Positions 24,237 to 32,679 of a stretch of 32,811 bases of DNA are shown one piece after another. The position numbers were made by a program, and so were the translations under genes. The number at the start of each line of letters is the position of its first letter. Position 1 is the first letter of the stretch. Below the pieces are notes generated by a model, which saw only the letters and a list, made by a program, of their open reading frames with translations, was not told where the DNA came from and searched no databases. This DNA is from an uncultured bacterium (GTDB lineage Bacteria > Vulcanimicrobiota > CADAWZ01): assembly GCA_902790465.1 (NCBI GenBank), contig CADASF010000021.1:1-32811 (forward strand), in the 5' to 3' direction.

Positions 24237-26339
24237 TTACACAGTATATCCTAAAACTCTGGTCATGATCTCTGACTGAATATTTGGAGGTACTTCTCCA
24301 TATCTCATAAATTCAGATGAGAAAACAGCCCTTCCTTGTGTCAACGATCTCAATTCTGTAGCATATCCAAACATATTTGCAAGTGGAACTGATGCTTCAA
24401 CCTGCTGAATTCCGATTTGGGTGGATTCCATCTTTTCAACTCTTCCTCTTCTTGAATTCAAATCTGCAATAACTTCACCTAAATATTCTTCTGGTGTTTC
24501 AACATCTACTTTCATGATAGGTTCCATTAAAAATGTCTCATTCTTAGCCATGGCTTCTCTAACCGCCATAGATGACGCTACTTTAAACGCCAAATCTGTA
24601 GATTCCATTTCTCTAAATGTACCACCAACTAATTTAGCTTTTACACCGATTACAGGATAACCGATCATGACTCCAGTTTCAAGTGCATCCTTAACACCCT
24701 GCTCAACATAAGGAATAAATGTTTTCGGAATTTCTTCATTTTTAAGTTCATTCTCAAAAATAATCTTTGAAGGCTCGTCTGATGGTTCCAAAGTAATTTT
24801 TACATGACCAAATATAGTTTTTCCACTTATCTGTTTTTCAAATATACCTTCTCCCTCACTTATTTTTCTCATAGATTCTCTATAAGATACCTGAGGTTTT
24901 CCAACAGAAGCATCAACTTTGAATTCATTTATTATTCTGTCAATTATTATTTCAAGATGAAGTTCTCCCATTCCAGAAATCAAAATCTGACCAGTTTCTT
25001 CATCTGTTGAAACTTTAAATGTCGGGTCTTCTTCTCCAAGTTTTGTAAGTGCATCTGACAATTTTTCCTGTTCAGCTCTTGTTGAAGCTTCAATAGAGAC
25101 AGAAATAACAGGTTCTGGAAAAACTATTCTTTCCAAAATAATTGGATTTTTATCATCACAAAGTGAATCACCTGTTGAGACATTTTTAAGACCAACAACA
25201 GCATAGAGATCACCTGCTGAAGCAGAATCGACATCTTCTCTGTGATCGGCATGAAGTCTTATGATTCTATTAAATCTTTCTCTCTTTTTAGTCCTGACAT
25301 TATAAACTGTCGATCCAGCAGAAATAGTTCCTGAATAAACTCTTATATAAGTCAATTTACCAAAAGGATCAGATTGAATTTTATAGACTAAAGCTGAAAA
25401 TGGTTCTTTAGAGGAGGCATGGCGTTCTATTATTTTATTTGTAACAGGATGAATACCTTTTACAGGTGGAACATCAAGTGGAGAAGGTAAATAATAGACA
25501 ACAGCATCGAGAAGTGGCTGAACACCTTTATTTTTTAGTGAACTTCCACATAAAACAGGGACAAATGAAAGAGAAATAACACCTTTTCTAACGGCTTCTC
25601 TTATTTCATCTTCCGAAATTTCCTCACCAGAAAGATATTTTTCTGTAATTTCATCTGACTGTTCAGAAACAGTATCAATCAATGCCTCCCTATATTTCTC
25701 GGCTTCATCTCTCAAATCTTCAGGGATTTCTGTTTCTTTTATCTCCAATCCCAAATCATCATTATAAATAAGAGCTTTCATGGTGATCAAATCAACCATG
25801 CCTGAAAAAGATGATTCATTTCCTATAGGAATCTGCAAAAGAAGTGTTTTTAATCCAAGTCTTTCTTCTATTTTCTCTGCAGCTCCAAAAAATGATGCTC
25901 CTACTCTATCCATTTTATTTATATAGGCAATTCGAGGGACAGAATACTTATTAGCCTGTCTCCAAACTGTTTCTGACTGTGGCTGAACTCCACCAACTGC
26001 ATCAAAAACAACAATAAGACCATCCAAAACTCTCATAGACCTTTCTACTTCTGCAGTAAAATCGACATGCCCAGGAGTATCTATTATATTTATGCGACAA
26101 TCTTTCCAATTACAATAAGTAACAGCAGAAACGATTGTTATTCCACGCTCTTTCTCCTGAACCATCCAATCAGTAGTAGTTGAGCCTTCATCAACTTCAC
26201 CTATTTTGTGAACTCTTCCAGTGTAAAACAACATGTGTTCTGTTGTCGTAGTCTTTCCAGCATCTATGTGAGCAGCTAAACCTATATTTCTCAAAAACTT
26301 TAAATTGGAAGAATCAATACTTTCATCATCATTTTTCAT
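24237..26339 (-). CDS. fusA: Translation elongation factor G
   Basis: EF-G is the GTPase that drives translocation on the ribosome. GTP-binding motifs are AHIDAGKTTTTE, the switch region RGITI, DTPGHVDF and NKMDR; the domain IV tip and C-terminal ELRSLTQGRAVFSSEFMRYGEVP are typical. I start at ATG 26339 (MKNDDESID, 700 residues), with AGGTGA upstream; an in-frame TTG at 26348 would add three residues. The switch I region reads STTTDWMVQEKERGITI, as in ordinary EF-G. It follows rpsG by 147 nt, and no tuf follows. Confidence 0.97.
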   Translation of the reverse strand: MKNDDESIDSSNLKFLRNIGLAAHIDAGKTTTTEHMLFYTGRVHKIGEVDEGSTTTDWMVQEKERGITIVSAVTYCNWKDCRINIIDTPGHVDFTAEVERSMRVLDGLIVVFDAVGGVQPQSETVWRQANKYSVPRIAYINKMDRVGASFFGAAEKIEERLGLKTLLLQIPIGNESSFSGMVDLITMKALIYNDDLGLEIKETEIPEDLRDEAEKYREALIDTVSEQSDEITEKYLSGEEISEDEIREAVRKGVISLSFVPVLCGSSLKNKGVQPLLDAVVYYLPSPLDVPPVKGIHPVTNKIIERHASSKEPFSALVYKIQSDPFGKLTYIRVYSGTISAGSTVYNVRTKKRERFNRIIRLHADHREDVDSASAGDLYAVVGLKNVSTGDSLCDDKNPIILERIVFPEPVISVSIEASTRAEQEKLSDALTKLGEEDPTFKVSTDEETGQILISGMGELHLEIIIDRIINEFKVDASVGKPQVSYRESMRKISEGEGIFEKQISGKTIFGHVKITLEPSDEPSKIIFENELKNEEIPKTFIPYVEQGVKDALETGVMIGYPVIGVKAKLVGGTFREMESTDLAFKVASSMAVREAMAKNETFLMEPIMKVDVETPEEYLGEVIADLNSRRGRVEKMESTQIGIQQVEASVPLANMFGYATELRSLTQGRAVFSSEFMRYGEVPPNIQSEIMTRVLGYTV

Positions 26340-26486
26340 GTTATTCAATCACCTTTACAAAAAAATAAGAACTGTCGGAAATATGACCAAACACTTAAAC
26401 GACAGTTCTAAACTTCTAATAAATCTCACAAAAATAAAGAAGCAGAAACAAATTTAATTAAATTATTATCTGCTTCTATAATTTTA

Positions 26487-26957
26487 CTACCATTTGTAGT
26501 GAGAGAATGCTTTGTTGGCTTCAGCCATTTTGTGAGTATCTTCTCTCTTCTTTACTGATGCTCCCTTGCCTTCTGATGCATCAAGAAGTTCTGCAGCGAG
26601 CTTATCTGTCATTGTCTTTCCGCCTCTCTTGCGAGAATTTCCTACGATCCATCTCATGGCAAGAGCACGTTTGCGTTCTGGTCTAACTTCTGTTGGAACT
26701 TGATATGTAGCACCACCGACTCTTCTTGGTCTTACTTCGACCTGTGGAGATACTGTTTCCATAGCAAGTTTAAAAACTTTTACAGGGTCTTTACCTGTTT
26801 TTGCAGCAATGATGTCAAGAGCACCATAGAAAATCTTTTCAGCTGTGCCTTTTTTGCCATCAAGCATAAGTTTATTCATGAAGCGAGCGATTGTTTCATC
26901 TCCATATACAGGATCAACAATTATTTTTCTTTTTTCAACTTGACCTTTTCTTGGCAT
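26487..26957 (-). CDS. rpsG: Ribosomal protein S7
   Basis: S7 initiates assembly of the small-subunit head and, in E. coli, represses the str operon. The 156-residue product has [30 protein letters not shown], the [27 protein letters not shown] signature and the C-terminal [20 protein letters not shown] precedes the ATG. It lies 23 nt after rpsL. Confidence 0.97.
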   Translation of the reverse strand: MPRKGQVEKRKIIVDPVYGDETIARFMNKLMLDGKKGTAEKIFYGALDIIAAKTGKDPVKVFKLAMETVSPQVEVRPRRVGGATYQVPTEVRPERKRALAMRWIVGNSRKRGGKTMTDKLAAELLDASEGKGASVKKREDTHKMAEANKAFSHYKW

Positions 26958-26980
26958 TTATAATTCCTCCGCTGATTACC

Positions 26981-27403
26981 TTACTTTGCGTCTTTAGGTC
27001 TCTTTGAACCATATTTAGATCTTGACTGACGACGATTGTTTACTCCAGCTGTATCCATAGTACCTCTAATGATATGATATCTGATACCTGGGAGGTCTCT
27101 TACTCTTCCACCTCTGATCAATACGACAGAGTGCTCTTGAAGGTTATGACCAATACCTGGAATATAAGCAGTTACTTCGATACCGTTTGTAAGTCTAACT
27201 CTTGCAACTTTTCTAAGAGCTGAGTTTGGTTTCTTTGGGGTTATTGTCTTAACCTGTGTGCAAACTCCTCTTTTTTGTGGGGCTCCACCTAAATTGAATG
27301 TTTTCATTTTTAGAGAATTATAGCAAAATCCCAATGCTGGGCATTTGCTTTTCTTCTTTGGCGTTGTTCTGCCTTTTCTTACGAGTTGATTAATTGTAGG
27401 CAT
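26981..27403 (-). CDS. rpsL: Ribosomal protein S12, with an N-terminal insertion
   Basis: S12 contacts the decoding centre and is the streptomycin target. The core is very conserved ([30 protein letters not shown] and [24 protein letters not shown]). The Lys of [10 protein letters not shown], where many resistance changes map, is the ordinary Lys. Between CPAL and PQKRGVC there is an insertion of about 13-16 residues ([17 protein letters not shown], about 25-41) that most bacteria lack. At 140 residues it is longer than the usual 124. It is the first gene of the str operon, and GGAG lies 8 nt before the ATG. Confidence 0.97.
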   Translation of the reverse strand: MPTINQLVRKGRTTPKKKSKCPALGFCYNSLKMKTFNLGGAPQKRGVCTQVKTITPKKPNSALRKVARVRLTNGIEVTAYIPGIGHNLQEHSVVLIRGGRVRDLPGIRYHIIRGTMDTAGVNNRRQSRSKYGSKRPKDAK

Positions 27404-27722
27404 GTTACTACTCCATATTAGTATTTATTTTTTTATTTACATACCTTTTTTACACTAATTGTAAAAAGGATAGTTTTTTATTTTATATCATTGAAATCAA
27501 AAAAAGTCTTCAATGCGTTTTTATATTTTATCATTCTAAAAATATAATGTCAAGTAGAAAAATAACTAACTGGCAAAAATTATCAAAAAATATAAAAAAA
27601 ATATGATAAAATCAAGAGATAAAAATTTCAAAGGACAAATTCAAAGGACAAAAGCAAAAAAATATATAATTATAAAAAATATATCTTAAAATTAATCATG
27701 ACGGAAATTGGAGTATTTAAAT
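27404..27722. other. Divergent intergenic region between rpsL and the coiled-coil ATPase
   Basis: It holds the str-operon promoter (separate entry) and about 115 nt of rpsL leader. A hairpin CCTTTTTTACA/TGTAAAAAGG (27444-27469) lies in this leader; on the plus strand it is followed by a T-rich run. Nearer the ATPase gene, a TATGAT-like -10 is visible around 27602 but no convincing -35. Ends of the region are A/T-rich. No further gene is seen. Confidence 0.6.
27525..27553 (-). promoter_or_regulatory. str operon promoter
   Basis: TTGACA (27548-27553), a 17-nt spacer and TAAAAT (27525-27530) on the minus strand match the consensus 6/6 and 5/6. A start near 27518 leaves a leader of about 115 nt before rpsL. 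The same pair of boxes precedes the gene ending at 30958. Confidence 0.85.
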
Positions 27723-30700
27723 ATGGACATAGAAAATAACGATGCCGTAATGAAAATTGAAGCAGAAGCTGAATTAAAATTACTTAGAGCAGTAATTGGA
27801 AACAGCCCTAAAAGAGATGAAATTATAGATGCTTTTTCAAAAGGCAATTTAACAGAAGGACTAAATGGCATATATGTAGCTGTTTTTCAATGTTTAAATG
27901 ACAGCGAAAAAATAACATCTAAAAAATTATCCCAAATGATTGATCCAGAAATGGCAGAATATCTATGTTCGGGAAGTCCAAGCATTGAAGAGACAGATAC
28001 TGCTTTAAAAGTTTTAAGAAGCAGACAAATTAACAAAAATAATATCAATCAAAGAATAAATGATCAAAAAGACAAAATAAGATTAATTTCCGACAAATTA
28101 GACCAAGGTGAAATAACTGCAGAAATTTGGAGTAAAGCTGTAAGTGAAATAATGCAGTTACAATATGGCGAAGAAAAAAACAGCAAAAATTCAGAAACTG
28201 TGATGTTACTCGAAGAAATATCACGACTTGCTGAAGAAAACAAATCCCATTTACAAGAGATTGACACATTTGAAGAAAAAGAAAAAAAATTTAAAACTGA
28301 AATAAAAAATAAAAATATGGAACTCTCAGATTTAAAGAGAGAAATAAGAATAAAAGATTCAGCTATAAATGTACAAAACAGCAAAATAGATGAATTAAAC
28401 AAAATACTGAAAGAAGAGAGAAAAAGACTAAAAGATGAAAAGAAGAAAAATGCTGACAATCAAGAAAAAATTGCAGAAGTTGACAGTTTAACAGAAGAAT
28501 TAGAAACAACAATAAAGAAAGTTGACGAATTGACAGCTTCTTTAAAATTGAGCGATAATGCAGTTCAAGAACAGAGTGAAAAAATAAAAAAACTAAATGA
28601 AGAACTAAAGAAAAAAGATGAAGATGAAAAAATAAAAATACAACAGAGTAAGAAAACTTTTGAACAACAAATAAACAATCTAAATGAAATAATAAAAAAT
28701 TTGAAAGATGAAATAAAAGAGAGAATAGAAAAAGATGAAAATAAAAATACAGCCATAGAAGAATTGATAAAAGACAACACAAATCTGAAAGAAAAAGTGC
28801 AAAAATTGGAAGATGAATTAAAAAATAGAGATGAAGAAGATAAAACAAAAGATAATGATGACAACTCAGAAAAAATAGAACAACTTGAAAATAAAATAAA
28901 AGAACTTGAAAAAGAACTTGAACTTAAAGATGAAGAAGCAAAGACTATACAAAAAGATGAAGATTCACAAAAAGAAATTGAAAGACTAAATGATAAAATA
29001 AAAGAACTTGAACAAGAACTAAAAATCAAAGATGAAGAAGCAAAAACAATAAAAGAAGATGATAAGAAAACAAAAGATGATGAAAGCTCACAAAATGAAA
29101 TAGATGAATTAAAAGAGAGAATAAAAGAACTTGAACAAGAACTAAAAATCAAAGATGAAGAAGCAAAAACAATAAAAGAAGATGATAAGAAAACAGAAGA
29201 TGATGAAAACTCACAAAATGAAACAGACGAACTAAAAGAGAGAATAAAAGAACTTGAACAAGAACTAAAAATTAAAGATGAAGAAGCAAAAACAATAAAA
29301 GAAGATGAAAATTCTGAACAAGAAGCATTTGAACAAGAACTGAACAATCTAAATGAAATAATACAACATCTTGAAACTGAATTAAAAACAAGAGATGAAG
29401 AAGATAAAATAAAAAATAGTGAAAACAATCTACTAAAAGATAAATATGAACAAGAAATCAAGGGATTAAATATAAAAATACAAAAACTTGAATCCGAATT
29501 AGATACAATAAATGAATTAAATGACATAAGTATAACTGCAAATAATGACTCCAAAATAGAAAAACTTGAAGATAAAATAAAATCTCTTGAAGAAGAATTG
29601 AAAAAAAGAGATGAACTTGAAGCTGAATTTGATGAAAGAGAAATTGAATTTGCAGAAAATATTAGAAATCTAATAAAAGAAAATCAAGAATTACAAGAAA
29701 AAGCAAAAACTCTTGAATCAAAAGAAGAGGAAATAAAGAAATTACATGAAGATTTGAAAAAAGCAGAAAAGAAAAACACCCATGTAATTCATGAAGTTGT
29801 AAACAAACAAGAATTAAGTCAAGAAAGCACATTCAATTTTGAAGATGACGAACTTTTAGATATAGTATTGCAAAACATAAGAGAAGGCTATCCTTCTTTA
29901 AATAATCCTATGAAAATAGGAGTTGATCAAATACAGATAAATAGAAGACTTGGCGGATTACAGGGAATAACAGCAATATGTGGCAATTCACAATGTGGAA
30001 AAACCTCTCTTGCTCTTCAATTTTCTCTTGAATCTCTAATGAACAATGAAAGCGGATTCGTTCTTTTCTATACATCTGATCATCTACCAGAAGAGATGTA
30101 TTGCAGAATGACTTCTCAACTTTCTGGAATAGATTTGCAAGAAATCCAATATGGCTCTATAAATTTTGAAGATGAACAGATAGTTGACATTATAAATCAG
30201 GCATGTACATTGATATCATCATTCAAAAATAGGCTAAAAATAATAAGTGCAGAACATTTTCCAAAATCTGTTGAAGAACTAAAAAGCCAAATAGAATCAA
30301 TGGTAAAATTTACAAACGGCGGAAGAGGTCTAATTGTAATAGATTCAATGAGAGGAATGGTTGCCGAATTAAAAGATGATGAGCAACATATTATAAATAC
30401 ACTTAGAAAAATGATAAATACATATTCTCTCACTACAATAATTACGAAATATGGCAAAAAAACAGATAAAGATGAAGCAATAAATTCGGCTGACACTGTC
30501 CTTGAATTCCAAGCAGATAGAGTTGTAAAAAATAAAGACACAGGAGAAAATGATCTTATCATACAGGCAATGTCAAGATATACAGAGCCATTCCAGATAC
30601 AGATGACATTCTCTCCAAAGACATGTTTCTTCAATGCAAGAAATAAAAAATTCAAAGCAAGAGTTGTTATGAGTGATGAAGTTACAAATATTGGAAATAA

Positions 30701-30803
30701 GATTGTCAAAAAAGTACCACTTCCACAAGCTCAATATACACCTAAACCATTGATGACAGAAGAGGCAAAACCACAACAGCAAAATTTATACGAGATATTG
30801 TAA
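27723..30803 (+). CDS. DnaG/DnaB-like domain + long coiled coil + DnaB-like ATPase
   Basis: This 1026-residue protein has three parts. Residues about 12-150 resemble the helicase-interaction fold shared by the DnaG C-terminus and DnaB N-terminus: a helical bundle opening with EAELKLLRAVIGNSPKRDEI, a middle IYVAVFQCL, and ending ALKVLRSRQINKNNINQRI and QGEITAEIWSKAVSEIMQLQ. Residues about 155-700 are a highly charged coiled coil, including a 41-residue repeat. Residues about 715-1010 are a RecA-type ATPase of DnaB style: LGGLQGITAICGN, Walker A GNSQCGKT (754-761), Walker B GLIVIDS (Asp874), then ADTVLEFQADRV and an end strand like the DnaB C-terminus. I do not see a classical DnaB arginine-finger sequence. 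The ATG at 27723 has GGAG at 9 nt; an in-frame TTG lies at 27708. The role may be a replication or DNA-motor accessory; this is inference. It is divergent from rpsL and alone in its unit. Confidence 0.75.
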   Translation: MDIENNDAVMKIEAEAELKLLRAVIGNSPKRDEIIDAFSKGNLTEGLNGIYVAVFQCLNDSEKITSKKLSQMIDPEMAEYLCSGSPSIEETDTALKVLRSRQINKNNINQRINDQKDKIRLISDKLDQGEITAEIWSKAVSEIMQLQYGEEKNSKNSETVMLLEEISRLAEENKSHLQEIDTFEEKEKKFKTEIKNKNMELSDLKREIRIKDSAINVQNSKIDELNKILKEERKRLKDEKKKNADNQEKIAEVDSLTEELETTIKKVDELTASLKLSDNAVQEQSEKIKKLNEELKKKDEDEKIKIQQSKKTFEQQINNLNEIIKNLKDEIKERIEKDENKNTAIEELIKDNTNLKEKVQKLEDELKNRDEEDKTKDNDDNSEKIEQLENKIKELEKELELKDEEAKTIQKDEDSQKEIERLNDKIKELEQELKIKDEEAKTIKEDDKKTKDDESSQNEIDELKERIKELEQELKIKDEEAKTIKEDDKKTEDDENSQNETDELKERIKELEQELKIKDEEAKTIKEDENSEQEAFEQELNNLNEIIQHLETELKTRDEEDKIKNSENNLLKDKYEQEIKGLNIKIQKLESELDTINELNDISITANNDSKIEKLEDKIKSLEEELKKRDELEAEFDEREIEFAENIRNLIKENQELQEKAKTLESKEEEIKKLHEDLKKAEKKNTHVIHEVVNKQELSQESTFNFEDDELLDIVLQNIREGYPSLNNPMKIGVDQIQINRRLGGLQGITAICGNSQCGKTSLALQFSLESLMNNESGFVLFYTSDHLPEEMYCRMTSQLSGIDLQEIQYGSINFEDEQIVDIINQACTLISSFKNRLKIISAEHFPKSVEELKSQIESMVKFTNGGRGLIVIDSMRGMVAELKDDEQHIINTLRKMINTYSLTTIITKYGKKTDKDEAINSADTVLEFQADRVVKNKDTGENDLIIQAMSRYTEPFQIQMTFSPKTCFFNARNKKFKARVVMSDEVTNIGNKIVKKVPLPQAQYTPKPLMTEEAKPQQQNLYEIL
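28977..29310 (+). repeat. Tandem 123-bp coding repeat in the coiled coil
   Basis: The 41-residue unit around ELKERIKELEQELKIKDEEA is repeated almost three times at exact 123-nt spacing (the GAACTTGAACAAGAA start is at 29004, 29127 and 29250). A more degenerate unit lies just upstream. The high DNA identity implies recent duplication, and 41 residues is not a whole number of heptads, so the coil phase must shift once per unit. Confidence 0.85.
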
Positions 30804-30809
30804 AAAAAA

Positions 30810-30890
30810 CTAAATAGAATAGATGTCATTGCGAGGGAGCTGGGGTCAGTTCAAATCTCAATCAATTCTTTATTAACTAACACAACGAGT
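30810..30890. repeat. Intergenic repeat, copy A
   Basis: CTAAATAG (30810-30817) and ATTAACTAACACAACGAGT (30872-30890) flank about 54 nt. The same ends occur at 32379-32386 and 32416-32434 with about 29 nt between them. The insert contains GTCATTGCGAGG, a word seen in many REP-like intergenic elements. It lies between the coiled-coil ATPase gene and the terminator of the next gene. Confidence 0.6.
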
Positions 30891-30912
30891 TGATTTACGA
30901 AAATTATATAAA

Positions 30913-30947
30913 AAAATGGGGGCTGTGAAAAAAACAGCTCCCATTTT
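30913..30947. terminator. Terminator after the PLP-enzyme gene
   Basis: AAAATGGGGGCTGT (30913-30926) pairs with ACAGCTCCCATTTT (30934-30947), 14 bp with one G-U, loop of seven. Read on the minus strand it is followed by a run of T, right after the stop at 30958. It can also stop plus-strand transcripts from the coiled-coil ATPase gene. Confidence 0.85.
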
Positions 30948-30957
30948 CACTTTGCAA

Positions 30958-32238
30958 TTATAATTTTTCGACTTCTGAGAGTGCCTTCAATACTCCAAAT
31001 TGAATATGTGAGAATGAAAGACCTCCCTGTAAATATGCACTATATGGAGGTCTCAATGGACCATCACACGACAATTCAATAGAAGAACCTTGTACAAATG
31101 TTCCACCTGCCATAATTATTGGATCTCTATAACCTGGCATATCAACAGCTTCTGGAACAGCAAAACCATCTACAGGAGAAGCAGACTGTATTCCTTTACA
31201 AAATGCTGTCATTATTTTAGGATCACCAAATTTTATTCCCTGTATAATATCTGTTCTCTTATCTGTTGGCTTCGGCAATACTTCAAAACCGAGAGAATTC
31301 AACATTTCAGAAGCCCAAACAGCTCCTTCTATAGCTCCACTTACTATTGTAGGAGCTTCGAAGAATCCCTGATACATCAATCTTCCAATACCAAGTGCAG
31401 AACCTTCATCTGTTCCAATACCTGGTGATGTCAAATAAGAAGCAGCTCTCTCTATTAACTCAGCCTTCCCTGCTACATATCCACCTGCAGGAGATATTCC
31501 ACCACCTGCATTTTTAATAAGTGATCCACCTGTAATATCGGCACCAATAGCAGTTGGCTCGCATTTTTCACCAAATTCTCCATAACAGTTGTCAACCATT
31601 ACAATTATATTTGGATCTATATTCTTGACAAAATCAATGGCAACTTTCATTTTTTCAAGATTCATGCTCGGTCTCCAAGTATAACCTAAAGACCGCTGAA
31701 TATATACCATTTTTGTCTTTTTGGATTTCAATGCTTTTTCTATCTCTTCAAAATCAAAAGAAGCATCTTCTTTGAGTGGAATTTCGTCATATTCTATTCC
31801 CCACTCTTTCAATGAACCATACCAACCTTCTCCACCTTTTATCACAGGAATCATTGTATCATAAGGAGTTCCAACTATAGAAATCCATCTGTCATTTGGT
31901 CTCAATATTCCAAAAAGAGCAGAAGAAAGAGCATGAGTTCCTGATACAAACTGTGCCCTTACTAAAGCCTTTTCTGTTCCAAAAACTTCTGCATAAATTT
32001 TATCAAGAGTTTCTCTACCCTCATCTCCAAAAGCATAACCTGTCGAATTTTTCAAATGGTAATCAGATACATTGTTATGTTTAAAAGCATTTAAAACTCT
32101 GAGCTGATTATATGCTCCAAGTTCTCTAACTTCTTTTCTTCTTTTTTCTGTTGCAATCTCAGCTTTTTCTGCTAAATCAAGTAACTTTTGGCTTATATTC
32201 CATTCTGAAGCCAAAAGATTTTTAGTTTCTGTCAACAT
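30958..32238 (-). CDS. PLP enzyme, methionine gamma-lyase / aluminium-resistance family
   Basis: This 426-residue protein fits the fold type I PLP enzymes often annotated methionine gamma-lyase family or aluminium resistance protein (YnbB-like). Marks are GYAFGDEGRETLDKIYAEVFG, QFVSGTHALSSALFG, the cofactor Asp216 in VMVDNCYGEF, and the PLP lysine in GGSLIKNAGGG (Lys242). The C-terminal ELSCDGPLRPPYSAYLQGGL is also typical. Classic MetB/MGL-type cystathionine enzymes look different, so the exact reaction is uncertain (carbon-sulfur lyase or alkyl-transfer are candidates). I chose the ATG at 32238 (GGGG at 9 nt) rather than 32253, which lacks a ribosome-binding site. A strong promoter lies upstream; it is transcribed alone. 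Confidence 0.88.
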   Translation of the reverse strand: MLTETKNLLASEWNISQKLLDLAEKAEIATEKRRKEVRELGAYNQLRVLNAFKHNNVSDYHLKNSTGYAFGDEGRETLDKIYAEVFGTEKALVRAQFVSGTHALSSALFGILRPNDRWISIVGTPYDTMIPVIKGGEGWYGSLKEWGIEYDEIPLKEDASFDFEEIEKALKSKKTKMVYIQRSLGYTWRPSMNLEKMKVAIDFVKNIDPNIIVMVDNCYGEFGEKCEPTAIGADITGGSLIKNAGGGISPAGGYVAGKAELIERAASYLTSPGIGTDEGSALGIGRLMYQGFFEAPTIVSGAIEGAVWASEMLNSLGFEVLPKPTDKRTDIIQGIKFGDPKIMTAFCKGIQSASPVDGFAVPEAVDMPGYRDPIIMAGGTFVQGSSIELSCDGPLRPPYSAYLQGGLSFSHIQFGVLKALSEVEKL

Positions 32239-32273
32239 AAAACAAAACCCCATTTATTCAAAATAATCGCCTA

Positions 32274-32302
32274 ATTTTATAATATAAAACAGTTATTGTC
32301 AA
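32274..32302 (-). promoter_or_regulatory. Promoter for the PLP-enzyme gene
   Basis: On the minus strand TTGACA (32297-32302), a 17-nt spacer and TAAAAT (32274-32279) repeat the str-operon promoter pattern. A 9-bp inverted repeat CAACTCTAA/TTAGAGTTG (32300-32308 with 32323-32331) overlaps the -35 edge and may be an operator; regulators binding there would occlude the promoter. Confidence 0.75.
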
Positions 32303-32330
32303 CTCTAACCTATCGTGAATATTTAGAGTT

Positions 32331-32434
32331 GGCATACTTCCCCATAAATTTATGGGGCTTACTGTGTGTTTCAGTGAGCTAAATAGAGCCTGTTTGGGTA
32401 GATTTTAAAATTTTGATTAACTAGCACAACGAGT
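32331..32434. repeat. Intergenic element with hairpins, copy B ends
   Basis: It contains a 18-nt palindrome (CCCCATAAA/TTTATGGGG, 32340-32357), a hairpin CTTACTG/CAGTGAG (32358-32378, one G-U), then CTAAATAG (32379-32386) and ATTAACTAGCACAACGAGT (32416-32434). The last two match copy A at 30810-30890. GGC and GCC at the ends can close it. Its outline (closing stem, two arms) is like the rpsH leader candidate, but sequence similarity to that is slight. Confidence 0.5.
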
Positions 32435-32636
32435 AAAATTAATAATTTATTTTTTCCATTTCTTCTTGTAGTCCTTTCAAAACAAAAACAAAAAAATGAA
32501 CAAAAATGCAGTTTTTTAAACAATATTTAGGCATAAATTTTAATATTTCAAAAATATAATAGGATTAAAGAATATTTTGAAGGGCTGCAAAAAAAATATT
32601 TATTATCTGCTTTCACAGCCCCTTCATAATTAAAAC

Positions 32637-32665
32637 TTGATTTTTAATTATTACTATATTATAAT
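32637..32665 (+). promoter_or_regulatory. Promoter for the right-edge gene
   Basis: TTGATT (32637-32642), a 17-nt spacer and TATAAT (32660-32665) lie just before GAGAGGAAAGAT and an ATG. The start would be about 32672, so the ribosome-binding site would be almost at the 5-prime end: a very short or nearly leaderless message. Confidence 0.7.
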
Positions 32666-32679
32666 AAGAGAGGAAAGAT

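Larger units (their letters stand above)
32239..32679. other. Intergenic region, divergent promoters and repeats
   Basis: The region holds, left to right, the PLP-gene promoter, a probable operator repeat, the hairpin/repeat element, and the promoter of the edge gene. A long-armed stem GAAGGGCTG/CAGCCCCTTC (32579-32587 with 32616-32625) lacks a T-run. Its arm on the minus strand, AAGGGGCTGTGAAAG, resembles GGGGGCTGTGAAA at 30918 and AAGGGGCTCTGTGAAA at 12846. No further gene is seen. Confidence 0.6.

Noticed and set aside
27698-27739. Short frame MTEIGVFKYGHRK overlapping the start of the coiled-coil gene
   Set aside because: No ribosome-binding site precedes its ATG; the GGAG inside it serves the ATG at 27723.
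28977-29310. CRISPR-like array
   Set aside because: Repeats are in-frame coding repeats without spacers.
28565-29554. Long minus-strand Ser/Phe-rich open frame
   Set aside because: It mirrors the A-rich coiled-coil coding sequence on the plus strand, whose protein has recognisable domains.
30840-30870. tRNA-like word GTTCAAATC
   Set aside because: Flanking bases do not pair as a T-stem and no other tRNA arms are visible.
32579-32625. Terminator before the right-edge gene
   Set aside because: The stem is present but no T-run follows on either strand.
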